DNA of 64,000 nt from an uncultured Clostridia bacterium (GCA_947623865.1 CANQIC010000004.1:1-64000), one strand, 5' to 3'; positions 30,306-41,621 are shown, counted from the stretch's first letter. Notes: generated from the sequence alone by a model not told the origin. Numbers and translations: made by a program.

Positions 30306-30392
30306 TGAAATTTTCTAGGCGAACTTTTTTTCTTGCACATTAAGGACTTTATTAAAAAAAGCGCAAGAAAAAAATCCGTCTAAAAAATTTCC
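30306..30392. terminator. Long bidirectional hairpin between dapB and the DUF4363 gene
   Basis: GAAATTTTCTAGGCG...TTTTTTTCTTGC pairs with GCAAGAAAAAAA...CGTCTAAAAAATTTC, giving a long interrupted stem between convergent genes. Confidence 0.7.
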
Positions 30393-30395
30393 ATC

Positions 30396-30782
30396 TTAGA
30401 ATATATTTTTTAAATTTGTTTTCTCCTTTTCTTTGATATGTTTTAATAAAAATATTGACGTATCTAGGTCTTCCATACTTTCATCTAAATTTTCTGTTTC
30501 TATTTTTGATTTCATTCTTATTAATGATGTTTCTATTAAATCAATTTCATCATGTAAAACTATAACTGACCATTTCTCGTTTATATCTTGCCACCCACTA
30601 TATATCTCATCAGTTGCTTCTTTTAATTTATTTCCCTCTGTATTCCCTGTTTCTAAATTTGTTTTTAGATCTTCTAATTTACTAACTAACACATCACTAG
30701 TATTATTTAAAAAATTCTGCACATATAAAGCTCCACCGAATATTATTATTAAAATAATAATTATTATCACTATTTGTTTCAT
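30396..30782 (-). CDS. DUF4363 family protein
   Basis: 128 residues: one N-terminal membrane helix rich in Ile, then a soluble helical domain exposed outside. The start at ATG 30782 has GAGAGGA, and it overlaps the DUF421 stop by four bases. DUF421-DUF4363 pairs are common in spore-formers; the role is unknown. Confidence 0.8.
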   Translation of the reverse strand: MKQIVIIIIILIIIFGGALYVQNFLNNTSDVLVSKLEDLKTNLETGNTEGNKLKEATDEIYSGWQDINEKWSVIVLHDEIDLIETSLIRMKSKIETENLDESMEDLDTSIFLLKHIKEKEKTNLKNIF

Positions 30783-31457
30783 CTTTTCCTCTCTTTTTCT
30801 TGACAAAATATTTGACCTTTTCCGTCATATGTCATAACTAAAGCTTCTTCTGGTCTTATTTTAAATTTTTGTGTTTGTTTTAAAAGCCAATTATAGTCTT
30901 TTCCTATTGCTTTTAGATTTTCATACATTATTTTTCCATCAATTATTAAATCATATGGTATTCCTTCATATTCTGGTGTTATACCAAAATCCTCTGGTAT
31001 TGTATTTCTTTTTTCTGGTTTTTGAATTACTGTTAATTGACCACTAGTTTCTAAAATAGCATATTCTACATCACCAATATTAAATACATTATTTTGCCTT
31101 AATCTTTCTTGAAGTTCATTGACTGTAAATTTTTCTTTTTTCATTATTTTTTCGTCTATTTTTCCCCTATATATTAAAATAGATGGCATTCCACAAATTA
31201 TTTTTCTGCCCCAAATACTCTTCAGATTTATAATTGAAATAATTAACTGAATTAATAATAATGCTAGAATTGGAATTATACCATTTGTAATTGGTATCCC
31301 TGTATCGCTCATTGGTACTGATGCTAAGTCTGCAATCATTATTGCAATAACAAGTTCAAATGGTTGCATTTGCCCGAATTTCTCTCTTTCCCATCAGTCT
31401 CATTGTTATAAGTACTAAAACATATAATATCAAAACTCTAATAAATATATTAATCAT
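30779..31457 (-). CDS. DUF421 (YetF-type) membrane protein, read through one CGG +1 site
   Basis: Three N-terminal membrane helices and a cytosolic C-terminal domain, as in YetF/YkjA proteins. The frame from ATG 31457 (CAGGAG upstream) reads MRLMGKREI and then meets CGGG at 31374-31376; skipping C gives GQMQPFELVIA, the invariant DUF421 segment. Total 225 aa. Without the +1 step only a headless ORF from an internal Met would be seen. Confidence 0.9.
31374..31376 (-). other. CGG +1 decoding site in the DUF421 gene
   Basis: ATT-C-GGG-CAA. Skipping C gives Ile-Gly-Gln, Gly at residue 28, in KREIGQMQPFEL. One of two CGGG sites. Confidence 0.92.
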
Positions 31458-31478
31458 CAAAAATCTCCTGTAGTTAAT

Positions 31479-31588
31479 AAATTGTAATTTATTTGATGTT
31501 CGGAAAATTCAGGACAGTCCCAAAAATCCCCAAAATTGGTGATTTTTAGGGACAGTCCCTAGGATTTTCCTCTCACAAACAACAATTT
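31479..31588. repeat. Palindromic intergenic repeat, copy 3
   Basis: AAATTGTAATTT at the left, the GGACAGTCCC core, and CAAACAACAATTT at the right. It fills the spacer between the divergent DUF421 and holin-like genes. Nothing else is visible in the 310-base gap except AT-rich promoter-like sequence. Confidence 0.9.
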
Positions 31589-31767
31589 ATTTAATTTTCA
31601 CAATTTATTATATTTTTCTCAAATTTACACAAAATATTCTTAAGAAAAAATTTTTTTGAATATTTATTTTTAAATAGTAAATAATAAATATGAACGCTTA
31701 AGAGCCTAAAAGTGCTTGAAAGCCAAGCAAAATTAAATATATATATTTAAGTTAGGAGGTTTTTCAG

Positions 31768-32151
31768 ATGTCAGAAAACAATCATCAAGCTAATACCCAA
31801 ACTTCAAATGGAACAAGTACAGTTTGGCAAATAGTAGGTAGATTAATAGCTGCTGCTGTAATTCTTGCAATAACAGCATTTTTTACACCTGGATTCCAAA
31901 TTAATAATATCTGGTCTCTTGCTGTTGCAGCCGTTGTTCTTACTGTATTAGATTATTTAATTGTTAAATTTACTGGCTTACATGCTAGTCCATTTGGAAA
32001 AGGGTTTGTAGGTTTTGTATTATCTGTTGTAGTTCTTTATGTTACACAATATTTTGTAGCTGGTTATTCAATATCTTGGATGGCAGCAATCATTGGAGCA
32101 TTAATTTATGGTATTATTGATTACTTCATACCTGGCGAACAACAAATGTAA
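31768..32151 (+). CDS. Phage holin family 4 / YvlD-like membrane protein
   Basis: 127 residues: a polar 18-residue N-terminus followed by four membrane helices, ending in GIIDYFIPGEQ. This arrangement is that of the four-helix 'mycobacterial phage holin' superfamily, which in Firmicutes includes YvlD, a cell-envelope stress protein; lysis activity is not implied. TTAGGAGG precedes the ATG. A bidirectional terminator follows. Confidence 0.78.
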   Translation: MSENNHQANTQTSNGTSTVWQIVGRLIAAAVILAITAFFTPGFQINNIWSLAVAAVVLTVLDYLIVKFTGLHASPFGKGFVGFVLSVVVLYVTQYFVAGYSISWMAAIIGALIYGIIDYFIPGEQQM

Positions 32152-32173
32152 TAAAAAATTTAGTTTAAAAGCA

Positions 32174-32205
32174 AAAACGGACTTGAAATAATCAAGTCCG
32201 TTTTA
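32174..32205. terminator. Bidirectional terminator
   Basis: AAAACGGACTTG/CAAGTCCGTTTT stem between convergent genes, with A-run and T-run on the two sides. Confidence 0.88.
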
Positions 32206-32210
32206 TATAA

Positions 32211-33431
32211 TTATTGTCCAACATCTACCGTTGTTGTATTTATATATTCTATATATCTATCTAAGGATACTTCTTTCTCTTGTAATTGTATATAATATTT
32301 CTTTTCTCCATTTTCAGTTTTTGCATAAATTTTATCTAAAGTGCAATCAGCTATCTTAGATCCATCATCTAGGCTCATTAGTCCATATTTTCCACCTTTA
32401 CATACAACTAATGCATTAACTTTATCTTTTCCTAAATCTTTAATTGCCACAATTGATTCTTCAGTAGTATTCTGAGAATCATATCCCATGCTATCATATA
32501 CATTATTTATAATTGGTTTTCCATCTTTATCTATTACCCCATATTTTCCAGCCAACTTAACTTGATAGCATAGTGGAGAGTTATTAATTACTTTTACCTC
32601 TTCATAATTTAAATCAATTATAGGTTTTGTATTAGGTTCTATACTTATAACTCCATATTTATTATCATCTGATACGATAAATGTTTTCGCTACTTCAACA
32701 AATTCCATACTAGAATACTTGTTTCCAATTATTGTATTTAAATTTGTATCTATTACTCCCCATTTTTGATTTTCATTTGAAACTACTAACATATTATATG
32801 ATATAGCTTTTTGATTACTAAATTCATCACTTATTATTGCTTGTTCATTGTTTATTTGTTGTGGTAAAGAAGTTTTATAACCTTCTGTTAAATTTTCAAT
32901 TGTGCTTATTGATATATTATTATTTTGCTCTGAATATGCACATACTACATTTAATCCCACATTTATATCCTCTAAAGCTATATATATAATTCCATTTGAT
33001 TGTAAAATTTTATTTTTTAGTTCATATTCTTCATAATCCAAATTAGAATCTAATAATGTTTTATATATTTTATTAGTATCCACTTCGAATTGTATTACTT
33101 GGTTATCATTTTGTAAATAACATTTTGTATTAGTCGTATCTTCATTATATTGTTTATATTCTCCAGTTAAATAATCGTATCCTATCGATTTTGAAAGTTT
33201 TTGTATTGATATATAATTTATTCCATTTGCATCTGTTATTAGAAAATCATTATCAATCGTTATATTAGATCCATTAATACTTAATGTTAAGGGTTTCGTT
33301 TGATTTGCTCCAAATATAATCATTATTGCAATAATTGCTATTAATAAAATAATTGCAAATATTAATAAAAATAGTACAATTTTTTTACCTTTAGGTTCCT
33401 CTTTTTTTACTTCTTGATCTAGTAAAGTCAT
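32211..33431 (-). CDS. Membrane-anchored WG-repeat protein
   Basis: 406 residues. One membrane helix (about residues 17-42) is followed by an extracellular region resembling a stalk/copper-amine-oxidase-N-like fold (about 50-180), then four WG-type repeats: KWGVIDTNLNTIIG, KYGVISIEPNTKPII, KYGVIDKDGKPII, KYGLMSLDDGSKI. WG repeats usually bind partners. Function unknown. It is followed by a shared terminator and lies directly downstream of tgt. Confidence 0.82.
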   Translation of the reverse strand: MTLLDQEVKKEEPKGKKIVLFLLIFAIILLIAIIAIMIIFGANQTKPLTLSINGSNITIDNDFLITDANGINYISIQKLSKSIGYDYLTGEYKQYNEDTTNTKCYLQNDNQVIQFEVDTNKIYKTLLDSNLDYEEYELKNKILQSNGIIYIALEDINVGLNVVCAYSEQNNNISISTIENLTEGYKTSLPQQINNEQAIISDEFSNQKAISYNMLVVSNENQKWGVIDTNLNTIIGNKYSSMEFVEVAKTFIVSDDNKYGVISIEPNTKPIIDLNYEEVKVINNSPLCYQVKLAGKYGVIDKDGKPIINNVYDSMGYDSQNTTEESIVAIKDLGKDKVNALVVCKGGKYGLMSLDDGSKIADCTLDKIYAKTENGEKKYYIQLQEKEVSLDRYIEYINTTTVDVGQ

Positions 33432-33442
33432 TACACTTCCTC

Positions 33443-34574
<1,132 letters not shown>

Positions 34575-34593
34575 TTATTTCTCCTTTTAATTT

Positions 34594-35070
34594 TTATATA
34601 CTTAAACAATAAAAATTGTCTACTTCTTTAAATCCATATTTTTTATAAAACTTTATAGCAATTTCGTTTTTACTGTCAAGTTGAAATTGTTTAATCCTAT
34701 TTTCCTTTGCATATGCAAGACAATATTCAAAAACCTTTCTTTGATATCCCTTTTTTCTGTATTCTGGTTTTGTATATACATTGCAAATATATGCAATTTT
34801 ACCATTCTCATTTATATATGTAGGAAAGTGCCTTTCAATATAAAATCCACAAATAGAAACAAGAATATTATCAGTATAACATCCAAACAAAAATAAATTC
34901 TTATTTAAATTATTTTTTAAAAATACTCCTGTATTCTTTTCAAGTTCTTTTTGGTTAATTATTATCTCATCTTCTTTAAAATATTTTTTATCATAATTCT
35001 GCAGGTCAATTCTTAATGATATTATTTCATCAATATTTTGCTCATTTAACTGTTTTACTTCTTCTTTCAT
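34594..35070 (-). CDS. GNAT family N-acetyltransferase
   Basis: 158 residues. NVYTKPEYRKKGYQRKVFEY is the acetyl-CoA loop (RKKGYQ in place of RxxGxG), followed by KFYKKYGFKEVDNF, the standard GNAT C-terminus. The substrate is unknown. Its start overlaps the end of the MFS gene by four bases (ATGA), so the two are translationally coupled. Confidence 0.83.
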   Translation of the reverse strand: MKEEVKQLNEQNIDEIISLRIDLQNYDKKYFKEDEIIINQKELEKNTGVFLKNNLNKNLFLFGCYTDNILVSICGFYIERHFPTYINENGKIAYICNVYTKPEYRKKGYQRKVFEYCLAYAKENRIKQFQLDSKNEIAIKFYKKYGFKEVDNFYCLSI

Positions 35071-36251
35071 TTTGTTACCTCTTTACTCTTTCTTAAATAA
35101 ATTAGATAATACGCTATACTAATTTGAAATATTAAAAAAAATGCTGATAGTCCAAACATATATTTAAGACCAACTTCATACATTAAGCCACACAAGAATA
35201 CACCTACTGCTTCTCCTAAATATCTTATTACATATCTAAAATTAGTATATATTAATTGATATTCATTTTCAACAGCATTGATATAATACCCATCACAAAT
35301 GTTCTCATATGATGTTGAAATTAATATGGACCAAGTAATAGCTATCAATGTAATAAATATATTGTTTGATATAAATGCAATTAAATATGCTATAAATCTT
35401 ATTCCGAACTTAATAGTTATAGTTATATAATCATTTTTTGGTGTAAAATATTTTAATGCTAATATTCCTATTAAATCAGCTAATAAACCTACTATTAATA
35501 AATAATTGGTTGCCTGTGCATCTGTAAATCTAAAATAATTTGTTAAAGTTAGCATTTTTAAACCTAGAGCAGACGACATGGCCATAGCTCCTATAAAAGT
35601 ATATATGTGATATAATAATTGTAATCTGCTCTTTGCTACATATTTCAGTATTGATAAATTTATGTTTTCTCTATTCTCAATTGATTCACAATCTGTTATA
35701 TTAAACATTACTATCATACAAATTGCTAAAAATATAATAGATATAAATAAACAAATATTATAATTAATTAAAATTCCTACAATCTCTTTACCAATAAGTA
35801 AACCTCCAATTAAAATACCCAAATCTCTAAAAAGATACTCTGTTAGTTTTCTTTTACTATAAATTGTATTATTTTTTATAATTGTTGTTATTAAAGGATA
35901 TATACTTGTAGTAACTAAATAGCTAGTTAATACATCTATTACTATTGTTATATTTATTAAAGTATTGCTTGCTGAATTATTTAATTTTAACAAGAATACT
36001 AAATTTATGAATTTTACAAATAAAGAGCATATAATAAACGCTTTTAATTTATTTAGTTTTATGTATTTTCCTACAAAAATTATTCCTAACACACTAATTA
36101 ATGTTCCTATACTTATTATATTGCTAATATTAGTTGCTGAAAATCCGTTATCCTGTAGCCAAAGCTGCCTAAAATTTTCCCATAGCCCTATTGAAATACT
36201 AAAAAATGCCAACATTATTAAAATTTGATTTTCGCTTTTTATCTTTTTCAT
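35067..36251 (-). CDS. MFS-type transporter
   Basis: 394 residues with about twelve membrane helices in two halves split by a short polar loop (around residue 190). The N-terminal helix 1 contains FSISIGLWENFRQLWLQDNG, typical of major-facilitator proteins. The substrate cannot be told. It is coupled to the GNAT gene, which suggests export or resistance paired with acetylation (inference). Confidence 0.78.
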   Translation of the reverse strand: MKKIKSENQILIMLAFFSISIGLWENFRQLWLQDNGFSATNISNIISIGTLISVLGIIFVGKYIKLNKLKAFIICSLFVKFINLVFLLKLNNSASNTLINITIVIDVLTSYLVTTSIYPLITTIIKNNTIYSKRKLTEYLFRDLGILIGGLLIGKEIVGILINYNICLFISIIFLAICMIVMFNITDCESIENRENINLSILKYVAKSRLQLLYHIYTFIGAMAMSSALGLKMLTLTNYFRFTDAQATNYLLIVGLLADLIGILALKYFTPKNDYITITIKFGIRFIAYLIAFISNNIFITLIAITWSILISTSYENICDGYYINAVENEYQLIYTNFRYVIRYLGEAVGVFLCGLMYEVGLKYMFGLSAFFLIFQISIAYYLIYLRKSKEVTK

Positions 36252-36330
36252 TTCTACTCCATTTTATTAATGTATTCTTCTGTTATTTTTTATACTTTTC
36301 CATTAATTTGTTTATATATATATTATTTCT

Positions 36331-37356
36331 TTAAGCAATAAACATTGCATCTCCAAATGAAAAGAATCTATACTTTTCTTTCACTGCTTCCTCATATGCT
36401 TTCATAATAAAATCTTTTCCTGCTAATGCTGATACAAGCATAAGTAAGGTTGACTCAGGTAAATGAAAATTAGTTATTAATCCATCAATACATTTAAATT
36501 TATATCCTGGATAAATAAATATATTTGTATCGCTTTCTACCTGCTTTACTTTTCCTGTTTCTTCATTTGCTATTGATTCTAACACTCTACAAGAGGTTGT
36601 CCCAACTGCAATTACTCTTCTCCCCTCTTCTTTTGCTTTATTAATTTTATCTACATCTTCTTGCTTTATATAAAAATGTTCTGAGTGCATTTCATGTGCC
36701 TCTACTGTTTTCTCCTTTACTGGTCTAAATGTACCTATTCCAACATGTAAAGTAACATTTGCAATAATAACTCCTTTTTTTTCTAGTTTTTGTAAAAGCT
36801 CATCTGTAAAGTGAAGTCCTGCTGTTGGTGCAGCAGCTGACCCATTGTATCTTGCATAAACTGTTTGATATCTGTCTTTTTCTTTTAACTCTTCATGAAT
36901 ATATGGTGGAAGTGGCATTAACCCAATTTGGTCTAATATTTCATTAAAAATACCATCATATTGAAATCTTACTTTCCTTGTTCCACCTGGCAAAATATCT
37001 AATATTTCAGCTTTTAATATTCCATCACCAAATATTACTTTTGTTCCAATATGTAATTTATTACCTGGTCTAACAATTGATTCCCATATGTCTCCTTCTA
37101 TATTATTTAATAATAGAAATTCAACATTTGCACCAGTTTCTTTTTTTCCATAAATTCTTGCTGGTATTACCTTTGTATTATTTCTAACTAATAAATCTCC
37201 TGGCTTTAAATATTCCACAATATTTTTAAATATTTTATGTTCTATTGTTTTATTACTTCTATTTAATACCATCAGCCTTGATTCATCTCTTTTTTTTATT
37301 GGTGTTTGTGCAATTAGTTCTTCTGGTAGATTATAATTAAAATCTGATACTTTCAT
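36331..37356 (-). CDS. queA: S-adenosylmethionine:tRNA ribosyltransferase-isomerase
   Basis: Converts preQ1-tRNA to epoxyqueuosine-tRNA with the ribosyl group of SAM. Family motifs: [20 protein letters not shown] at the start, [17 protein letters not shown] and the C-terminal [19 protein letters not shown]. 341 aa, normal. Same strand as tgt, the partner step in queuosine synthesis; transporter and acetyltransferase genes lie between them. Confidence 0.96.
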   Translation of the reverse strand: MKVSDFNYNLPEELIAQTPIKKRDESRLMVLNRSNKTIEHKIFKNIVEYLKPGDLLVRNNTKVIPARIYGKKETGANVEFLLLNNIEGDIWESIVRPGNKLHIGTKVIFGDGILKAEILDILPGGTRKVRFQYDGIFNEILDQIGLMPLPPYIHEELKEKDRYQTVYARYNGSAAAPTAGLHFTDELLQKLEKKGVIIANVTLHVGIGTFRPVKEKTVEAHEMHSEHFYIKQEDVDKINKAKEEGRRVIAVGTTSCRVLESIANEETGKVKQVESDTNIFIYPGYKFKCIDGLITNFHLPESTLLMLVSALAGKDFIMKAYEEAVKEKYRFFSFGDAMFIA

Positions 37357-37378
37357 TTTTATCCTTTCTTTATTATAT

Positions 37379-37488
37379 AAATTGTAATTTATTTGATGTT
37401 CGGAAAATTCAGGACAGTCCCAAAACTCCCCAAAATTGGTGATTTTTAGGGACAGTCCCTAGGATTTTCCTCTCACAAACAACAATTT
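37379..37488. repeat. Palindromic intergenic repeat, copy 4
   Basis: Nearly identical to copy 3 (one visible difference, CCCAAAACTCCCC). The right end CAACAATTT overlaps the stop codon of the metallopeptidase gene (TAA at 37489-37487). Confidence 0.9.
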
Positions 37489-38825
37489 ATTTCATTCCAA
37501 ACAATCTAAATACTACTCTAAATATATTCCTTGCTTCTTCTATTACATTGCTTGGTTCTTTATTAAACTTATCTTCTGTACTATATTTAAAATCACTTTC
37601 TGCTGGTGGAGTAAGTGTATACACAATATCATCCAGTCCTGTTAAATTTCCATCACTTGTTTTTACATTACAATTCATATAATCCCTATACCATGTTTTT
37701 AGTCCTATGACTCTTTCTTCTTCATATCCATATTTTTGATAATCATGAAGCTCAGGTATCTCATAATTTCTTTCTTGTAATATTCTTTCTAAAGAATGTA
37801 AAAATTCATGAATAAATACCTCTTCTGGGAAAGTATTTATTATTGAATTATATGTATATAGATAACTCGAACTATCATTTGGAAGTCTTATATTTGAATA
37901 TCCTATTCCATATAAATCCATACCTCCGTAATCCTATCCAATCATTTACCGGTATTTCAATATTTTCATCAATATCCCCTAATTTTGTTGCAACAAATAT
38001 ATAATCATATTCTTCTTTGCTTAGATACCCTTTTAATAAATCCTGTACATCTGATGGATCTAAATAATATCCATAATCATCAGCATATGTAATTGTTTTA
38101 ATAGGATTATCTATTTCATATATATCATAATCTACAGTCATTTTATTATTTGATAACTCTTTAGCAGATGCTTTAAATCTGTTCATATTAGTTTTCATTT
38201 TTTCAATGTCATTTAAACCCATAGAAATTTTCAAATTCTTATTATTTATATTTACATTTAAATTTTTTATTATAAAGCATGCAATATTCCAATTGCTAGT
38301 GCTATCTTTTACACCTTCTTCCAATTTAAAATCAGAAAACCATGCTGTTCCTTTTACATTATTATTATTTCCACCTAATCTAAATCCAATTTCAATCGTT
38401 TCTCTATTTTTTGAATCAAATATAAATTCTAACTTTTTCCAGTCGTTTGTCCCATTTATACTTTCTGAATATTCAGTTGTATTTAATATAGACATCTGAG
38501 CCCCACCATTACTCTTTCCATTTTCAGTTTCTACATTTTCTGTTTTTACCATACATGTTAATTTATATGGAGTATTTGGCTTAACATCTATAGTTTTATA
38601 AAATATTGCATCATTAAAATCTTTGGATTCTAATTTATAGCTATATTCATATGTATAAGTTATATCGTTATCTCTTGTAAATTTTGTTAGTCCTCGGTTA
38701 TACTCTGCTTTTGTAAAATCATTATAACTATATGTTTTGTATATTCCAAATAATTTATAAAGAACAATTAATATAACTATAATAAAAATTATATTTATAA
38801 TTTTTGAGTTATTGTTTTTCTTCAA
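37487..38825 (-). CDS. Secreted/anchored putative zinc metallopeptidase with carbohydrate-binding-like domain, read through one CGG +1 site
   Basis: 445 residues from a TTG start at 38825 (GGAGGG upstream). An N-terminal membrane helix is followed by a beta-sandwich-like domain (about residues 45-155, with WFSDFKLEEG) and a domain with HEFLH, an HExxH zinc motif, at about residue 338. The frame breaks after NDWIGL at CGGA (37926-37928); continuing at GGA reads GGMDLYGIGYSNI and then the zinc site. The family is not recognised; peptidase activity is inferred. Confidence 0.78.
37926..37928 (-). other. CGG +1 decoding site in the metallopeptidase gene
   Basis: TTA-C-GGA-GGT. Skipping C gives Leu-Gly-Gly, Gly at residue 300, upstream of the HEFLH zinc motif. 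Confidence 0.88.
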
Positions 38826-38828
38826 GTC

Positions 38829-39018
38829 TTAACCCTCCGTATTTTCAAGTTTCTTTTTAATCATCTTCAATGCTTTTGGTCTTTCTACTGTTATTATATG
38901 TTCACAACCGTTTGCACTTAAATTTAAAATCTACCCCTACTCTTGTAATCTCCCAAATTTTACTTCCACATGGATGATGTTTCTTAAATTCTACAATATC
39001 TCCTATTTTATAGTCCAT
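38829..39018 (-). CDS. DUF951 small protein, read through one CGG +1 site
   Basis: 62 residues when C of CGGT (38908-38910) is skipped: MDYKIGDIVEFKKHHPCGS, KIWEITRVGVDFKFKCK, then GCEHIITVERPKAL. HPCGS-x-W and KCxGC are the DUF951 hallmarks, probably a zinc-binding SH3-like fold. In the zero frame the ORF ends two codons after CGG, so ordinary gene finding misses it. GGAG precedes the ATG. It overlaps the ribosome binding region of the downstream metallopeptidase gene. Confidence 0.88.
38908..38910 (-). other. CGG +1 decoding site in the DUF951 gene
   Basis: AAA-C-GGT-TGT. Skipping C gives Lys-Gly-Cys, Gly at residue 37, inside the CxGC motif. Confidence 0.9.
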
Positions 39019-39039
39019 AAACACTCCTTTTTGAATGAT

Positions 39040-39148
39040 AAATTGTTGTTTGTTTCATGTTCGGAAAATTCAGGACAGTCCCAAAAATCCCCAAAATTGG
39101 TGATTTTTAGGGACAGTCCCTAGAATTTCCTCACACAAATTATAATTT
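39040..39148. repeat. Palindromic intergenic repeat, copy 5
   Basis: AAATTGTTGTTTG left end, GGACAGTCCC core, right end CAAATTATAATTT overlapping the gltX stop codon (TAA at 39149-39147). The right part is slightly diverged (TAGAATTTCCTCACACAAAT). Confidence 0.88.
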
Positions 39149-40803
39149 ATCTATTCTGAATAAATTTTGTTATTCTATCAATTACTGTTTCTTTTCCTAA
39201 TACTTGTATTATTTCATATAAATCAGGTGTATTGTGCTTTGTAGTAAGTGCTACCCTTATAACTGTACTAACATCTCCTACATGTCCTTTGTATTTTTCT
39301 GGTTCTTGCTTATATGCTTTCACTTCTCTTGAATAGCCTTTGCTTTCAGATAAATCTTTTATTTTATTAAACCAGGTTTCTTTATCATCATTTATATCAA
39401 AATAATTTTCAATATATGAATTTAATATATCTTTTATTTCTTCTATATTATCTATTTTTTGAAACTCAAAATCATTCATTTTGTTATATTCTTCTTCATA
39501 CATATAGTTAATAATTCCTTTTACGTCTGACCATTTTGCAATATCTTTTCTGGGCTTTGCTTTCCCTCTTTCTATATTTAAAACTTTTATTGAGTATTCT
39601 TTATTTTTACTTAATAATTCCTCAAGTTCTCTATCGTATTTACCTGCCCATTTTAGTGTTTCTTCATATATTTTTTCTGCATCATATTTTGATATTACGT
39701 TTTTAGAAACATCTAATAGTTTTATCATATCAAATACAGCTCCGACTTACGCTCATTTTATTTAATTGTAATTCAAATTCTGATATGCTTTTATCTGGAT
39801 TTGCTCTTCTCCATGACTCAAAGTTTGAATTAGCAATATTAAGCAAGTATTCTACAACTGCATCTGATGGAATACCTTGTTCATGATAATAACTTACTGC
39901 AGCTTCTGGATCTTTTCTTTTACTGATTTTTCTTTTACTTCCATTTTCATCTTTCATTATTGTTGCAGTATGTGCATATTTAGGTGGTCTAAATCCTAAA
40001 GCTCTAAATAGTTCTAAGTGAAGTGGAAGTGAAGATACCCATTCATCTCCACGTATTACATGTGTTACCCTCATTAAATGGTCGTCTACTGCGTGTGCAA
40101 AGTGGTATGTTGGAAGTCCATCTGCTTTTATTATAACTATATCTTGGTCATTTTCAGGAAATTCAATGTTTCCTTTTATACTATCTTTGTGTTTTATTCT
40201 TCTATCTTCTCTTCCTTGAGATTTAAATCTTATAATATATTTCTCTCCGTTTTTTATTTTTTCAGCTGCTTCATCTATAGGAAGTGTTCTATATTTAGCC
40301 CATATTCCATAGTATCCTGGCCTTATTTTTGCAGTTTCTTGTTTTGCCCTTATTTCCTCTAATTCTTCAGGAGTACAAAAGCATGGATATGCTCGTCCTT
40401 GTTTTATTAAACTTTTAGCATAGGCCTGATAAATATCTTTCCTCTCGCTTTGCTTGTATGGCCCATAATCTCCTATTTCTTTGTTCTCAGATACCACACC
40501 TTCATCTGGAATAATATCAAAAGCTTTTAGTCCATCTACTATTTGGGATACTCCATTTTCAATTTCTCTTTTTTGGTCTGTATCTTCTATTCTTAAAATA
40601 AATACTCCATTAGATTGTTGAGCTAATTTTCTATCTATTATACTTCCAAATAATCCACCTATATGTATAAATCCTGTTGGACTTGGAGCAAATCTAGTTA
40701 CTGCAGTTCCTTCAGCTAAGTTTCTTACTGGATACTTCTCTTCATAATATGAAATATCCTTTGCATTTGGAAATATTAAATCTGCTAAATCGTTAAAATC
40801 CAT
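39147..40803 (-). CDS. gltX: Glutamate-tRNA ligase, read through one CGG +1 site
   Basis: Class I aminoacyl-tRNA synthetase. The HIGH-type motif is PSPTGFIHIGG and the KMSKS-type motif KRKISKRKD. The frame breaks after LNKMSVS at CGGA (39742-39744); continuing at GGA restores GAVFDMIKLLDVSKNVIS, the start of the anticodon-binding half. Total 551 aa, normal for the clostridial type. I take ATG 40803 as start (MDFNDLADLIFPN); a TTG at 40812 is possible. Essential, so the shift must work in vivo. Confidence 0.94.
39742..39744 (-). other. CGG +1 decoding site in gltX
   Basis: AGT-C-GGA-GCT. Skipping C gives Ser-Gly-Ala, Gly at residue 354. Confidence 0.94.
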
Positions 40804-41026
40804 ATTTCTCAAATTACTCCCTTCATTTAATCTTTTATATTCTTAATATTTTTTAATATTAATTATTTTCTATTTATTTAACTTTATAATTATACTATTT
40901 AAATCAATAAAAGTAAAGAAAAAAGCGATACAAATATCTTGCTTTAATAATCTTGGACTATCTATATATTTAAATATTTTATTAGAAATACGATAACCAT
41001 TGAAATTTAAGTTTAATAAAAATGAA

Positions 41027-41054
41027 AACGCTCCTTGAATTATCAAGGAACGCT
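41027..41054 (-). terminator. Terminator after the 147-aa gene
   Basis: CGTTCCTTG/CAAGGAGCG stem with a short loop followed on the minus strand by TTTTC, just past the stop at 41060. The rest of the 256-base gap to gltX is AT-rich with nothing else visible. Confidence 0.7.
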
Positions 41055-41059
41055 CTCTT

Positions 41060-41503
41060 TTATTTCTTACTTTTTTCTCTTGCATCTGACTCGTTAAGGA
41101 ACAAAGACTTACCTATCTCTTTTGTAGATACATCTTTTCCCTTTTCCAATTCAATCACTAAATCGTAAGCTCCATCATTGTACTGTCCACATATCCCGGT
41201 AACCAGTTTTTTATAAACTCTCTTGCCAATCACCTGGTATACTGTTGTTTTTGGCTTAGGCAACTTGTATGCAGCTTCCTCAGCTTCCTTTGGAGTATCG
41301 AAAATCAAGCGACCATAATCTTTGAAACTGTATGTCTGGTATGTATCACCATACAAAACAGCATAAAAAGTTTTGTCTCTCTCATTAACTCTCAAAATTT
41401 CAGCTCCTGTTGCAAAAGCCTGCGAACCATTGCATGTACCCCAGTAATCAACTACATGGACCAGTTCTCCGTTTTTAAAGCTCCGTTTCAATGCATTTTC
41501 CAT
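41060..41503 (-). CDS. Hypothetical protein, probably horizontally acquired; contains a zero-frame CGG
   Basis: 147 residues, soluble, not recognised. Its GC content and codon use (CTC, CAG, GCC, AAG) are clearly higher in GC than those of its neighbours, so transfer from a mobile element is likely. Start ATG 41503 has AGGAGG. Codon 7 is CGG (41483-41485) followed by AGC, and here the zero frame stays open while the +1 frame ends about ten codons later. It is one of only two such exceptions in the window. Confidence 0.7.
   Translation of the reverse strand: MENALKRSFKNGELVHVVDYWGTCNGSQAFATGAEILRVNERDKTFYAVLYGDTYQTYSFKDYGRLIFDTPKEAEEAAYKLPKPKTTVYQVIGKRVYKKLVTGICGQYNDGAYDLVIELEKGKDVSTKEIGKSLFLNESDAREKSKK
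41483..41485 (-). other. Zero-frame CGG without frame change (exception 1)
   Basis: AAA-CGG-AGC-TTT, codon 7 of the 147-aa foreign-looking gene. If C were skipped, translation would end at a TAG after KGALKTENWSM. Confidence 0.85.
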
Positions 41504-41621
41504 AAGAAATACCTCCTAAATATAGTTAGAATGTGTTCAAATATATACATATAGTATATGTTGACATAACAATTATATCATGGGTGTTTGAAATTGTCAA
41601 TTTATATCAATATAATATATC

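Noticed and set aside
30306..30392. A small gene between dapB and DUF4363
   Set aside because: The sequence is taken up by a long interrupted hairpin with no start codon and ribosome binding site.
40870..41085. A 71-codon minus-strand ORF overlapping the end of the 147-aa gene
   Set aside because: It contains the terminator hairpin, has no proper ribosome binding site and looks like translated AT-rich spacer.
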